Below are positions 1 through 8,540 of a DNA stretch of 64,000 nt, piece after piece; within the stretch, counting starts at the first letter, position 1, and each line of letters starts with the position of its first letter. The stretch lies in assembly GCF_009649845.1 (NCBI RefSeq), contig NZ_WJIE01000010.1:62001-126000 (forward strand), in the 5' to 3' direction. The position numbers were made by a program, and so were the translations under genes. The DNA comes from Polyangium spumosum. Its GTDB lineage: Bacteria; Myxococcota_A; Polyangia; Polyangiales; Polyangiaceae. Under the pieces are notes generated by a model. The model saw only the letters and a list, made by a program, of their open reading frames with translations, made no database searches and had not been told where the DNA came from.

Positions 1-2261
1 ACGCTGCGCCGCTTCTGCGCCGCCGCGAGCTGCTCCTCGGCGCGGCGTAGATCCTTCTCCGCCGTCACGAGCGCGATCTCGCTGCCGTGCGCCTCGCTCC
101 GCGCCTTGTCCACGGCTGCCGTCAGCTCCGCGATCCGCTGCCGCTCGGCCGTCTGCGCTTCGAGCAGCCCCGTCACCTGATCGCCGAGCTTCGCCACCAC
201 GTCGTGGAGCTCGCGGATCTCGCGCTTCTGCTCCAGCATGCCCGCGGCCACCGCGTCACCCGCGCCGCCGCTCACGGTTCCATCCGGACGAACCACCGTC
301 CCGTCGAGCGAGACGAGCGTCACCGTCGCGCCCGACGTCGCGAGCCGGATCGCCGCCTCCGCCGTGCGCACGACGACCGCGTCGCCCACGAGCGCCCGCA
401 CGAGCGGCTCGTCCTCCGCGGAGAAGCGCAACATCTCGAAGAGCGGCCCCACCACGTCCTCGCCCGACGGCGAGGCCGAGGCTCCGCCCGCCACGTACCG
501 CGGTCGGGCCGGGACGAGCGTCGCGCGCCCCTGCTTCTTCGCGGCGAGATCCCCGAGCAGCGCGGAGGCGCGCTCGGTGTTCGTCACGACGATCGCCTGC
601 AGTTTGTCCCCGAGCAGCGCGGCGAAGGCGGGGAGCAGCTCCGAAGGCGCCTCGATCCGGTCGGCCACGAGGCCCACGATCGACGGATCCTTCGTCTTGA
701 GCAGGCTCTTCGGCCCGGATCCCACGCCTTCGAGCCGCGCCTGGATCTCCTCGAGCGCCCGCAGGCGGCTGCGCTTCTGGTTGTGCTCGTTCTTCGCCTG
801 CTCGACCTTGCGATCGCTCGCGACCGCCTGCTCTCGGAGCGTCTTCGCCTCGTTCTCGAGCGCGGCTCGCTGCTCGGCCGACGCCTTCTTCTGCTCGGCC
901 ATCTCCGCGACCTGCGTCGCCAGCGCCTCGCGCTTCTTCTCGAGCTCTTCCAGCTCGTAGACCAGCCGCCCGTGCTCGTCGTCGAGCTTCTCGCGGCGGA
1001 TCATCATGTCCGAGAACCGCCGCTCGTAACCCGTCAGCGTCGCCTCGGCCGCCGCGACCTTCGCCGCCGCGTCCGCTGCCAGCTTGCGCAGCCGTGACGC
1101 CTCCTGCTCGGCCTCCTTCTCGCCTGCGCGCACCTCCTCGAGCAGCTCGTGTTCTTCGAGCGCCTCGCGGTTCTCGCGTTGCTCCTCGGCGGCCACGTTC
1201 TCGAGCTGCTTCTCCAGCTCCGCGCGCTCGACCTTGAGGTCCGCGATCGTCTTCTCCAGGTCCTCTTGCTCGATCGTCGCCGCGGCCCTGCGCTCTTCGA
1301 GGTGCTTGAAGCGATCCTTGGCGCGCGCGAGCTCGGCCTGGAACGTGCGCACGTCGTTGTCGGCGGAGAACGCCGCGTTTTGCGCCTTCTCGGCTTGCTC
1401 CTCGGTCTGGTGCGCGGCGAGCCTCTGCACCTCGAGCTCGGCGTCACGCGCGGCGAGCGCCGTGCGCGAGGCGAGGACCTTCTCCGCGTACTCGGCCCGC
1501 GCCGCGGTCTCGCGCTGCCGGAGCACGATGATCTCGAGCAGCTTGTGCGAGGCCTCGTGCAGCATGAGGTCCTCGAGCTCCTTGCGGTACGAGATGTACC
1601 GCTCGGCCTTCGCGGCCTGACGCTTCAACGAGGAGAGGCTGCGCGAGATCTCCGAGACGATGTCGCCGATACGCAGCAGGTTCTGCCGCGTCTGATCCAT
1701 CTTCTGCTCGGCCTGCTTCTTCCGGGCCTTGTACTTCGTGATGCCCGCGGCCTCCTCGATCAGCATGCGCCGATCCTCGGGCCGGGCCGACACGATGAGG
1801 CCGATCTTGCCCTGCTCGATGATCGAGTACGCCTTCGTGCCGACGCCCGTGCCGAGGAAGAGGTCCGTGATGTCCTTCAGGCGGACCTGGGTCTTGTTGA
1901 TCAGGTACTCGCTCGTCCCGTCGCGGTAGAGCCTGCGGGTGACGGCGATCTCGGCGTAGTCCTTGTATTCGAGCGGGAGCTGCTGAGCGAGCTCGGGGTC
2001 GGTGTTGTCGAACGTGAGCGTGACCTCGGCCATGCCGTGTGGCCCGCGCGTCTCCGACCCGTTGAAGATGACGTCGGCCATGCTCCGGCCGCGCAGGTGC
2101 TTCGCGCTCTGCTCGCCCATGCACCAGCGGATCGCGTCGACGATGTTCGACTTGCCGCATCCGTTCGGGCCGACGATGCCCACGACGTCGACGTCGAAAT
2201 GGATCACCGTCCGGTCGACGAACGACTTGAAGCCGGCGATCTCGAGCTTGCGAATGCGCAT
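1..2261 (-). CDS. smc: Chromosome segregation ATPase SMC (C-terminal part outside window)
   Basis: SMC forms the ring that, with ScpA and ScpB, compacts and segregates the nucleoid. I read 753 codons from the ATG at 2261 to the left edge with no stop. The start MRIRKLEIAGFKSF is the usual SMC N-terminus. Walker A GPNGCGKS lies at residues 31-38. A long Glu/Lys/Ala coiled coil follows from about residue 170, then a hinge domain around residues 520-640 ending in a GG turn (PDGTVSGGAGDA), then the returning coiled coil. The C-terminal head with the signature motif and Walker B must lie beyond position 1. The next gene, fmdB, runs away from it. A CATTAT hexamer sits about 45 bp upstream, but no clear -35 was seen. 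Identity is firm; only completeness is unknown. Confidence 0.96.
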   Translation of the reverse strand, partial: MRIRKLEIAGFKSFVDRTVIHFDVDVVGIVGPNGCGKSNIVDAIRWCMGEQSAKHLRGRSMADVIFNGSETRGPHGMAEVTLTFDNTDPELAQQLPLEYKDYAEIAVTRRLYRDGTSEYLINKTQVRLKDITDLFLGTGVGTKAYSIIEQGKIGLIVSARPEDRRMLIEEAAGITKYKARKKQAEQKMDQTRQNLLRIGDIVSEISRSLSSLKRQAAKAERYISYRKELEDLMLHEASHKLLEIIVLRQRETAARAEYAEKVLASRTALAARDAELEVQRLAAHQTEEQAEKAQNAAFSADNDVRTFQAELARAKDRFKHLEERRAAATIEQEDLEKTIADLKVERAELEKQLENVAAEEQRENREALEEHELLEEVRAGEKEAEQEASRLRKLAADAAAKVAAAEATLTGYERRFSDMMIRREKLDDEHGRLVYELEELEKKREALATQVAEMAEQKKASAEQRAALENEAKTLREQAVASDRKVEQAKNEHNQKRSRLRALEEIQARLEGVGSGPKSLLKTKDPSIVGLVADRIEAPSELLPAFAALLGDKLQAIVVTNTERASALLGDLAAKKQGRATLVPARPRYVAGGASASPSGEDVVGPLFEMLRFSAEDEPLVRALVGDAVVVRTAEAAIRLATSGATVTLVSLDGTVVRPDGTVSGGAGDAVAAGMLEQKREIRELHDVVAKLGDQVTGLLEAQTAERQRIAELTAAVDKARSEAHGSEIALVTAEKDLRRAEEQLAAAQKRRS

Positions 2262-2493
2262 TCCGTCGTCCCGGCGCGAGGCTGACGGTCACATGGCGTC
2301 ACATAATGCCACGTACCGCCACGCATCGCGCAGGGCTAGGGTTACACCCGCCGGGGGGGCGCGGCAAGCGCGATAGGGCAGGGGCCGACCCGGTCGTTCG
2401 GGGGCGGCACGTCCCGGTTGTACGGGGAGGGCTCGAAAGGGCTAGCCACCGGCGCCCTGGGTGGCCAGAATGGCCGGCAGTCGGCCCGTCACC

Positions 2494-2522
2494 TTGACAG
2501 GCGCCCAAGGAAGCCGTACCTG
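2494..2522 (+). promoter_or_regulatory. Sigma-70-type promoter of fmdB-like gene
   Basis: A perfect TTGACA (2494-2499) is followed after 17 bp by TACCTG (2517-2522). The start codon of the zinc-ribbon gene lies 26 bp further on, leaving room for a short leader. This is the best -35/-10 match seen near the left end. Confidence 0.6.
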
Positions 2523-2548
2523 CACGGCGAAATCCAGAGGTATTCTTT

Positions 2549-2875
2549 ATGCCTACCTACGAGTACGCCTGCACGTCCTGCACTCACGAGTGGGAAACCG
2601 AGCAGTCGATTCGTGAAGATCCCCTCAAGGAGTGCCCGAGCTGCCACAAGGAAACCGCCCGAAGGCAGATTTCCCGCGGCACCGGCTTCATCCTCAAGGG
2701 AGGCGGCTGGTACGCCGACCTCTACAGCTCGTCCGGCAACAAGGCCGCGGCGAAGTCCGAGACCAGCACGAGCTCCGACAGCAGCAGCTCGTCGTCGTCT
2801 GCGTCGTCGTCTTCGTCTTCGTCCTCGGACAGCTCGTCGAGCACGTCCTCGACGCCCTCGGCAGCCACGCCCTGA
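2549..2875 (+). CDS. FmdB-family zinc ribbon protein with Ser-rich tail
   Basis: This is a small protein of 108 residues. It starts MPTYEYACTSC, the signature opening of the FmdB/CxxC-CxxC regulatory family. Two zinc-binding pairs are visible, C8/C11 and C29/C32. After residue 70 the protein becomes a low-complexity tail made almost wholly of serine, encoded by runs of tcg, tcc and agc codons. FmdB proteins are proposed regulators or RNA-associated zinc ribbons, but their exact function is poorly known. The gene stands alone between divergent smc and pheA and has its own promoter (2494-2522). The Ser tail probably is disordered and may vary in length between strains. Confidence 0.85.
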   Translation: MPTYEYACTSCTHEWETEQSIREDPLKECPSCHKETARRQISRGTGFILKGGGWYADLYSSSGNKAAAKSETSTSSDSSSSSSSASSSSSSSSDSSSSTSSTPSAATP

Positions 2876-2956
2876 TCCGGCCGATCCGGAGGCGCGGCGG
2901 GTCTCCCGTCCCGATCCGTATACGGTAGGGCCGCCCCGGGTCGGTCCGAGGAATGC

Positions 2957-2962
2957 TAGGTT
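2957..2962 (+). promoter_or_regulatory. Extended -10 element directly before pheA start
   Basis: TAGGTT lies 8 nt before the ATG at 2971 and is preceded by TG one base earlier, as in an extended -10. No Shine-Dalgarno sequence is visible. Transcription would start at or next to the ATG, so the message may be leaderless. Confidence 0.4.
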
Positions 2963-2970
2963 GTCGGGGT

Positions 2971-4089
2971 ATGGACGAGAGAAAGCGGCTCGATGAGCTT
3001 CGCGCGCAGCTCGCGGAGATCGATCACCAGATGCTCCGCCAGTTGGAGCGTCGCGCGCGTGTCGCTCAGGACATCATCAAGCTGCGGAGCGGGACTGCTC
3101 GTTTTGCGCCCATCGCAGACGGGCAACACTTGCTCGCTCTCGAACGAGCCGCCGAGCCGCCCCTGCCCGCGAGCGCCGTCCGTCCAGCCTTCGCCGCGAT
3201 CGACGCCGCCTGCCGCGTCTTCGAGGTCGCCCCACGCGTGGTGTTCCTCGGCTCGGAGGGCGGCTTCGGCTGGATGGCCGCGCAAGAGCACTTCGGCCCG
3301 AGCGCCGAGCTCGTCCGCAACGAGACCGTGCTCGGCGCCCTCGACGAGGTCGCCCGCGAGCGCGCCGAGTTCGCGGTCGTGCCGTACGAGTCGCTCGAAG
3401 ACGGCCTGATCTTCCCGACGATCCAGGGCATCGTGGCCGCGGATCTGAAGCTCGTCGGCGAGCACGAGCTCTCGCAGGTCCTGGTCCTCGCCAACGCCAC
3501 CGGCAGCCCGTCCGAGGTCGAGAAGATCCTCGTCACGCCGCACGATCACGCGGCCACCGTGCGGTACCTCGAGTCGAACCATCCACGGACGACCGTGGTC
3601 GACGTGCGCTCGCCGTTCGTCGCGCTCGAGCACGCCCGGGACAACCACGGCACCGCGGCGATCGTCCCGCGTGGCGCCCTCGGGCCCGACGCGCCCGTGC
3701 GCGTGGCGCGCGAGAACATCGGCGATCAGGGCGAGGTGCGCATGCGTTACGGCGTGATCTCGCGCCTGCCGGCGCCGCGCTCGGGCTCCGACGCGACGGC
3801 GTTGCTCTTCGGCGTGCACGACAAACCGGGCGCGCTGCACGAGATCCTCCAGCACTTCAAGGAGCGGAGCTGCAACCTGCGCCGCATCCAGTCGCGCCCG
3901 CTGCCCGGCGAGGGCTGGGAGTACGTGTTTTACGTCGAGGTCTCCGGTCACGTGACCGATCGGAACCTCGTCGCCGCCCTCGAGGGGATCAAGCGAGAGG
4001 CGAAGATGCTCAAGATCGTGGGCTCTTTCCCGCTCGAGCGGCCCATGCCCGCCACGCCCGAGGGAGAGGATCGTCGTCGAACGTCATGA
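2971..4089 (+). CDS. pheA: Prephenate dehydratase-like protein with chorismate mutase and ACT regions
   Basis: The layout of 372 residues is that of a P-protein: an N-terminal chorismate-mutase-like helix (residues 1-80), a prephenate dehydratase domain (about 85-270) and an ACT domain (about 275-355). The family opening is seen as VFLGSEGGFGWMA and the VPYES motif is near canonical. Two expected motifs are altered. The dehydratase Thr-Arg-Phe motif that supplies the catalytic Thr reads Met-Arg-Tyr (258-260). The ACT phenylalanine-binding motif ESRP reads QSRP (307-310), while GAL (287-289) is kept. It may therefore be an altered-specificity, slow or regulatory version of the last common step to phenylpyruvate. 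I chose the ATG at 2971 over 2953 because a -10-like element lies between them. The stop overlaps the next gene by 4 bp. Confidence 0.8.
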   Translation: MDERKRLDELRAQLAEIDHQMLRQLERRARVAQDIIKLRSGTARFAPIADGQHLLALERAAEPPLPASAVRPAFAAIDAACRVFEVAPRVVFLGSEGGFGWMAAQEHFGPSAELVRNETVLGALDEVARERAEFAVVPYESLEDGLIFPTIQGIVAADLKLVGEHELSQVLVLANATGSPSEVEKILVTPHDHAATVRYLESNHPRTTVVDVRSPFVALEHARDNHGTAAIVPRGALGPDAPVRVARENIGDQGEVRMRYGVISRLPAPRSGSDATALLFGVHDKPGALHEILQHFKERSCNLRRIQSRPLPGEGWEYVFYVEVSGHVTDRNLVAALEGIKREAKMLKIVGSFPLERPMPATPEGEDRRRTS

Positions 4090-5135
4090 CCTTTGCGGCT
4101 CCTCGCGCCCGCGCGGCGCGTTTCCTTGCTTGGGCCCTCGGAACCACGCTCCTCGCCCTCGGGCCCTCCGCCTGCGGGGGCGGGGATCAGAACCTCGTCC
4201 TCGTGGGCGGTCGGCAGATCGATCCTGGCGTGATCGACAAGGACCCGATCGCGCTCCTGCCGTCGAACCCCGTGATGCTGGGCTACCTCGACGCGGCGGC
4301 GATGTTCCACTCGAGCCTCGGGCCCGACGTCGGCTCGATCATCACCTCGGTCCTGCCGCTCGGCCCCGAGTCGAACTTCGTGCCGTCGCGCGACGTGACG
4401 AAGATCTACGGCGGGATCTACGCGATGCAGGGCGCCGATTTCTGCGCGGTGATCCAGGGCAATTTCGACGTGGCCTCGATCCAGCGCGCCGCCGAGGCGC
4501 GCGCGAACGTGAGCTCGGGCTTGCCGCTCGTGCGATCACGTTACGCCGACATGGACCTGTACACGGCGGGGAACGTGGGGTTCGTGCTCCTGACGCCGCA
4601 CACGGCGCTGACGGGCAACGAGACAGGGATGCGGCGCGCGCTCGATCGGCTGCGAACGACGGAGATCAAGCGCGCGGTGCCGCCGTGGATGATCGATCTG
4701 CTCCACACGCCGAACGCAGCCTTCGCGCTCGCAGGCGACATCAGCGGGCAGGGGACGGTGGAGGCCGCGACGCAGAAGATGCCGTTCCTGACGGGCCTGC
4801 AGAAGGTGCGGACGATCGGCAATTTCCAGCCGCCAGGCATGAACTTCGCCGGCTCGTTGACGTACGCCGACGCGGCGTCGGCCGCAGCCGGGACGACGAA
4901 CCTCGCCGATCTGCAGAAGCTGACGGGCTTCATGGGGCTCCTGTCATCCCTCGGGCTCATGGGCCCCGTGCCGCAAATGCAGGTGGCGCAGCGGGAGAAC
5001 GACGTCGCGTTCACGATGCCCGTGGACACCTCGTTCGCGCGTTTCCTGCTGGGCATGCTCGGCGACGTCGCGAAGAAGGCGACGACGGGGCAAGCGCCGT
5101 CGAGCGGCTGGGTCTGGCCGTTGCTCTCACACTGA
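4086..5135 (+). CDS. Lipoprotein of unknown function
   Basis: I do not recognise this family. The 349-residue product begins with an Arg-rich n-region, a hydrophobic stretch and a lipobox ending at Cys30 (GPSAC followed by GGG), so it should be a lipoprotein. The mature part is soluble-looking and alpha/beta in character, with no metal or catalytic motif that I can name. Its ATG overlaps the pheA stop (ATGA), so the two genes are translationally coupled. That is probably a matter of operon layout rather than shared function, since one product is cytosolic and the other exported. Confidence 0.7.
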   Translation: MTFAAPRARAARFLAWALGTTLLALGPSACGGGDQNLVLVGGRQIDPGVIDKDPIALLPSNPVMLGYLDAAAMFHSSLGPDVGSIITSVLPLGPESNFVPSRDVTKIYGGIYAMQGADFCAVIQGNFDVASIQRAAEARANVSSGLPLVRSRYADMDLYTAGNVGFVLLTPHTALTGNETGMRRALDRLRTTEIKRAVPPWMIDLLHTPNAAFALAGDISGQGTVEAATQKMPFLTGLQKVRTIGNFQPPGMNFAGSLTYADAASAAAGTTNLADLQKLTGFMGLLSSLGLMGPVPQMQVAQRENDVAFTMPVDTSFARFLLGMLGDVAKKATTGQAPSSGWVWPLLSH

Positions 5136-5152
5136 CGGGCGCCGCGCCGGGA

Positions 5153-6418
5153 TCAGTCCGATGACGACCAGTCCGACGTCGTCGTCGGCTCGGGCTTCCT
5201 GCGTGGTTTTTCCGGCACGGCGGCGTGGATGTTGATCCGGCGCGCGTCGCCCGAGAGCCGCCACGCGAGGATCTGGAACAACCCCAGCGCCGAGAGCCCC
5301 GTCGCGGCCACGAAGGCCACGGCGGCGAGGATCGTGCTCGTCGGGCTTTGCCATGTCGCGAATGCGCCCGGGTAACTCAGGTCCGAGAGCGCGAGCTCCG
5401 TGCCGAGGCCCGAGAGCACACCGAGGCCCACGTACGTGCCTGCGCCCGTCGTCTCCGAGCCCATGAAGCCCACGAGCGCCGCGGCGACCACGAAGATCGC
5501 CACGAACGAGCCGATCGTCGCGAGCTCCGGGGAGAGCGGGGCCACGCGGAGCACCGTCAGGATCAAGAAGGGCAGGGCGCAGACGAAGGCGGCCGCGAGC
5601 AACCAGCGTGCGCCGGCGTAGGCGCGGTAGCGGGCGCGGAAGAGCAGGGCCGCGGGCAAGGCCGTCGCGGCGAGCAGGCGCGCGAAGCCGAGCACGGGCG
5701 CGCCCGCAGCGATGCCCGCGGCGGGGCCGGCGCCGCCGAGGCCCACGACGGCCGCGAGCGTGCCGAGCAGGAGCATGGCCACGGCTCGATGGCGATAGCT
5801 CACGCGGGTGAGCGCGGCTGCGAGCGTCACGCCGCCGAAGAGCAAACAGGAGAGCGCCGCGTTTGTCCCGCCGGGCCGCACGCCCAGGTACGGGAGCGCG
5901 CCGAGCCCCGCGAAGCCGAGGCCCACGGCGGCGCACCAGAACCGCGCGGCCTGGCGCGAGGGCTCGATGGGCGCGAGGTCCTCCATGAGCGCCTCGGACG
6001 CGAGCAGCGGCTTCTGCGGCGTCTCTCGCGGGCGCTCCTCGTTGCGGGGCGTGGGCGGGGACGAGGGCGGCGGGGACGAAGGCGTCGCCGAGGTCGCCGG
6101 GGTGGCCGGCGCGTCCGCGGCGGGCGGGGCGGCCACGCGGGAGACTTCGCTCACGGCGACCCCGTCGGACGAGGCCTCGATGCCCTCTGCGACGGCGGCG
6201 GCGCCGTCCGTGACGGCGGCGGGCTCGCGCGGCTTCGATCGGGGCGCACTGGCAGGTGCCGCCTCGGGGGGCTCGGCTTCGGCGCGGGGGGCGCTTTGCG
6301 GGGGCGCTGTCATGGCTTCGCCAAGGCGGGCCGATGGGGGCGGCTCGGTCGGAGCCGTTCCTGCGGGGACCGTCCTCGACGAGGCCGGGCTGTCCATGTT
6401 CTGCGCTGGAGAGGCCAT
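5153..6418 (-). CDS. Multi-pass membrane protein with Pro/Ala-rich cytoplasmic N-terminus
   Basis: This is a hypothetical integral membrane protein of about 421 residues. The first 150 residues are low complexity, rich in Pro, Ala, Ser and Glu. About eight hydrophobic segments follow from near residue 155 to 400, separated by short loops. The tail is basic and ends in acidic and serine residues. The frame stays open upstream to 6661, but that extension overlaps the end of the amidohydrolase gene, so I used the ATG at 6418. ATGs at 6397 and 6313 are also possible and none has a strong Shine-Dalgarno. It follows the amidohydrolase by 19 bp on the same strand. No transporter signature was recognised. 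Confidence 0.65.
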   Translation of the reverse strand: MASPAQNMDSPASSRTVPAGTAPTEPPPSARLGEAMTAPPQSAPRAEAEPPEAAPASAPRSKPREPAAVTDGAAAVAEGIEASSDGVAVSEVSRVAAPPAADAPATPATSATPSSPPPSSPPTPRNEERPRETPQKPLLASEALMEDLAPIEPSRQAARFWCAAVGLGFAGLGALPYLGVRPGGTNAALSCLLFGGVTLAAALTRVSYRHRAVAMLLLGTLAAVVGLGGAGPAAGIAAGAPVLGFARLLAATALPAALLFRARYRAYAGARWLLAAAFVCALPFLILTVLRVAPLSPELATIGSFVAIFVVAAALVGFMGSETTGAGTYVGLGVLSGLGTELALSDLSYPGAFATWQSPTSTILAAVAFVAATGLSALGLFQILAWRLSGDARRINIHAAVPEKPRRKPEPTTTSDWSSSD

Positions 6419-6437
6419 CTGGATCGCCCGCGGTCGA

Positions 6438-7379
6438 TCAGGTACCGCCCGGAGCATACCCCCGGAGGGCGTCGAGCGTCGTGGGGTTTTCGGCGAAGGC
6501 GAGGCGGGCGACAAGGGTGCGAGCGAATTCTCGCACACTCTGGAAGCCCTGGGGATCCGTCCGTAGCGTGGATTCGTCCATGTAGAGCCGTCGACTGATC
6601 TCGACCTGGATGGCGTGGATGCCGCTCGCTGGGGTCCCGTAGTGGCCCGTCGAGAATCCACCGCGATAGGGGTCGTCGTGGCGCACGGTGTAGCCGCAAG
6701 AACGCGCGTGTCGATCCACCATGTCGATCACGGCGGCCGAGGCGCTCGTCCGTCCGCGGGTGCCGGGGACGATGTCGGCGCGGGCGACGCCGGCGTTTTC
6801 GTGTCCGCGGCGGGGCTGGCTCGGCATCGAGTGGGCGCAGAGCAGGATGGCGAAGCCGAAGCGGGCGCGCTTGCGAGCGAGGAGCTGCTCGAGCACGCGG
6901 TGGTAGGGGCGGTAGACGAGGTCGAGGCGGCGCTCGAGCTCGGCGCGGGGGAGCCTGCGGGCGAGGATGGGCTCGCCGTCCGTGGTGAGGCGCCAGATGA
7001 GGCCGCGTGGCCAGGGCGCGCGGCCTCCGCCGTCGACGGCGTCGAGGTCCACGTCCTGCTCGCCGCGGTTGAGGTCGACCACGTATCGGCTCGCTCGCGC
7101 GTAGATGAGCGTCGCGCCTTCCATGGGCGCGTCCTCGAAGAGGGCGTCGACGTGCAGGTCGGCGTCGCGGGCGATGCTGCGCGCGGGCGCGATGGTGAAC
7201 GAGAGGGTCTCGGCGTCGAGGGAGAGGCCTGCGTGGGGCACCTCGACGACCACCGGGGTCTCGCCCCCTTTGGGTTCGATGACCTCGAACTGCGGATGGG
7301 GCGCGACGCCGACGGCGGAGCGCAGCCCCCACTCTTCGTATCGGGGATCGACCACGGCGAACACTCTTACCCCATCCAT
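6438..7379 (-). CDS. N-formylglutamate amidohydrolase family protein
   Basis: Members of this family hydrolyse N-formyl-L-glutamate, the last step of one histidine degradation route, or related N-acyl amino acids. The 313-residue protein shows VVVEVPHAGLSLD near the N-terminus, YVVDLNRGEQDVD, a central CAHSMPS segment and a C-terminal region with HAIQVEISRRLYM, all typical of the family. The frame is open to 7475, but the ATG at 7379 (MDGVRVFAVVDP) gives the expected N-terminus. No other histidine-utilisation gene is in the window, so the substrate is open. It is divergent from xerD and sits just upstream of a membrane protein gene. Confidence 0.85.
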   Translation of the reverse strand: MDGVRVFAVVDPRYEEWGLRSAVGVAPHPQFEVIEPKGGETPVVVEVPHAGLSLDAETLSFTIAPARSIARDADLHVDALFEDAPMEGATLIYARASRYVVDLNRGEQDVDLDAVDGGGRAPWPRGLIWRLTTDGEPILARRLPRAELERRLDLVYRPYHRVLEQLLARKRARFGFAILLCAHSMPSQPRRGHENAGVARADIVPGTRGRTSASAAVIDMVDRHARSCGYTVRHDDPYRGGFSTGHYGTPASGIHAIQVEISRRLYMDESTLRTDPQGFQSVREFARTLVARLAFAENPTTLDALRGYAPGGT

Positions 7380-7513
7380 CGCCCGGCCGCAGGTGGAGCG
7401 CTCGTCCGGAGCACGGAAGGGCCTCTTGTCTCGGCCGCGCGTCCGCCCCACGTAGCGACCTTCCGTCCGCGCCACCTGCTTGCGGTTTTCTTCGGCGGGG
7501 CTGGCAGGGGCGG

Positions 7514-7519
7514 TAGGCT
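7514..7519 (+). promoter_or_regulatory. -10-like hexamer 6 nt before xerD start
   Basis: TAGGCT ends 6 nt before the GTG at 7526. No Shine-Dalgarno lies between them, so transcription would begin on or beside the start codon. The -35 is not clear. Confidence 0.35.
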
Positions 7520-7525
7520 CGGCGC

Positions 7526-8416
7526 GTGGACCTTCACGCCTGGGTGGATGCGTACCTGGATCACCTGCGTGTCGAGCGCGCGCTCTCGCCCCGCACGCTG
7601 GAGGCGTACGCGCGGGATCTCGGCAAGCTCTGCGCTTTGTGCGAGGGGCAGGGGATCACGTCGCCGGCGGAGCTCGACGCCACGGTTGTCTCGACGTACC
7701 TGGTGGAGCTCGGCAAGCAGGGGCTCGGGGCGCGTTCGGCGACGCGGCACCTCTCGGCGGTGCGTGGGTTCTCCAAGTTCTTGCTGCGGGAGCGGGCGAT
7801 CTCGGCGAACCCGGCGGCGCTCGTCGAGCGGCCCCGGACGAGCCGCAAGCTGCCGAAGGTGCTCTCCGTGGAGGAGATCGAGCGGATCCTGGAGGCGCCG
7901 GATCGAGCTTCGTTTCGAGGCCTGCGCGACCGGGCGATGCTGCACGTGATGTACGCGGCGGGGCTACGCGTGAGTGAGGTCGTGGGCCTCAAGATCGCGG
8001 ACATCGATCGCAAGCAGGGCGTGGTGTTCGCGTTCGGCAAGGGCAACAAGCGGCGGATCGTGCCGCTCGGGGAGCCTGCGCTCGACGCGCTCGATGCGTA
8101 TCTGGCCGTTCGCAAGGATCACCCGCGCGCGGCCATGACGCCCGCGCTTTTCCTGTCGCCGCGGGGCAAACCGCTGACGCGGCAAGGTGTGTGGAAGTTG
8201 CTCGGCGCCTACGCGCGTGGCGTGGGGGTGACGAAGCCGAGCTCGCCGCACAAGTTGCGGCACTCGTTCGCGACGCATCTGCTCGAAGGAGGCGCCGATC
8301 TGCGCAGCGTGCAGGCCCTCCTGGGGCACGCGGACATCACGACGACCGAGATCTACACGCACCTGACGGACGATCACGTGCGCACCGTTTACAAACGGTC
8401 GCATCCTCGTTCCTGA
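7526..8416 (+). CDS. xerD: Site-specific tyrosine recombinase XerD
   Basis: XerC/XerD resolve chromosome dimers at dif near the terminus during division. The 296-residue protein has an N-terminal SAM-like core-binding domain (residues 1-90) and a C-terminal catalytic domain. Visible catalytic features are Arg in AAGLRVSEV, Lys in FGKGNKRR, the HKLRHSFATHLL box, His in LLGHADITTTEIY and the nucleophile Tyr in that same segment. Length and spacing match chromosomal XerD rather than a phage integrase, and no attachment site or phage gene is near. It starts with GTG. The stop is followed at once by a strong hairpin (8417-8443). Confidence 0.95.
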   Translation: MDLHAWVDAYLDHLRVERALSPRTLEAYARDLGKLCALCEGQGITSPAELDATVVSTYLVELGKQGLGARSATRHLSAVRGFSKFLLRERAISANPAALVERPRTSRKLPKVLSVEEIERILEAPDRASFRGLRDRAMLHVMYAAGLRVSEVVGLKIADIDRKQGVVFAFGKGNKRRIVPLGEPALDALDAYLAVRKDHPRAAMTPALFLSPRGKPLTRQGVWKLLGAYARGVGVTKPSSPHKLRHSFATHLLEGGADLRSVQALLGHADITTTEIYTHLTDDHVRTVYKRSHPRS

Positions 8417-8443
8417 TGCATCGACCACATCGTGGTCGATGCA
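8417..8443. terminator. 12-bp perfect hairpin after xerD
   Basis: TGCATCGACCAC (8417-8428) and its exact reverse complement (8432-8443) are separated by 3 nt and begin right after the xerD stop codon. There is no T-run, but the position between convergent genes fits a bidirectional transcription end. Confidence 0.6.
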
Positions 8444-8451
8444 CCAGAGGT

Positions 8452-8495
8452 CCAGGGCTTGCCCTGGTCCAGGTCCAGGGGTGGACAACCCCTGG
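8452..8495. repeat. Two further hairpins between xerD and the Gld operon
   Basis: CCAGGGC-TT-GCCCTGG (8452-8467) and CCAGGGGT-N5-ACCCCTGG (8475-8495) are consecutive perfect stems. With the hairpin at 8417-8443 they make a three-hairpin block in a 124-bp convergent intergenic space. The CCAGGG-based units look like a dispersed palindromic element, although other copies are not recognised in this window. Confidence 0.5.
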
Positions 8496-8540
8496 TCGGG
8501 GTCCGGGGTGAAACGCCGGCGCTACGCTGTAAGCTTGCAG

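Noticed and set aside
2262-2548. Short open frames of 60-70 codons between smc and fmdB
   Set aside because: No Shine-Dalgarno, no similarity, and composition as expected for GC-rich non-coding DNA.
7526-8416. Tyrosine recombinase as a phage or island integrase
   Set aside because: Length, active-site spacing and lack of attachment sites, tRNA or phage genes favour chromosomal XerD.
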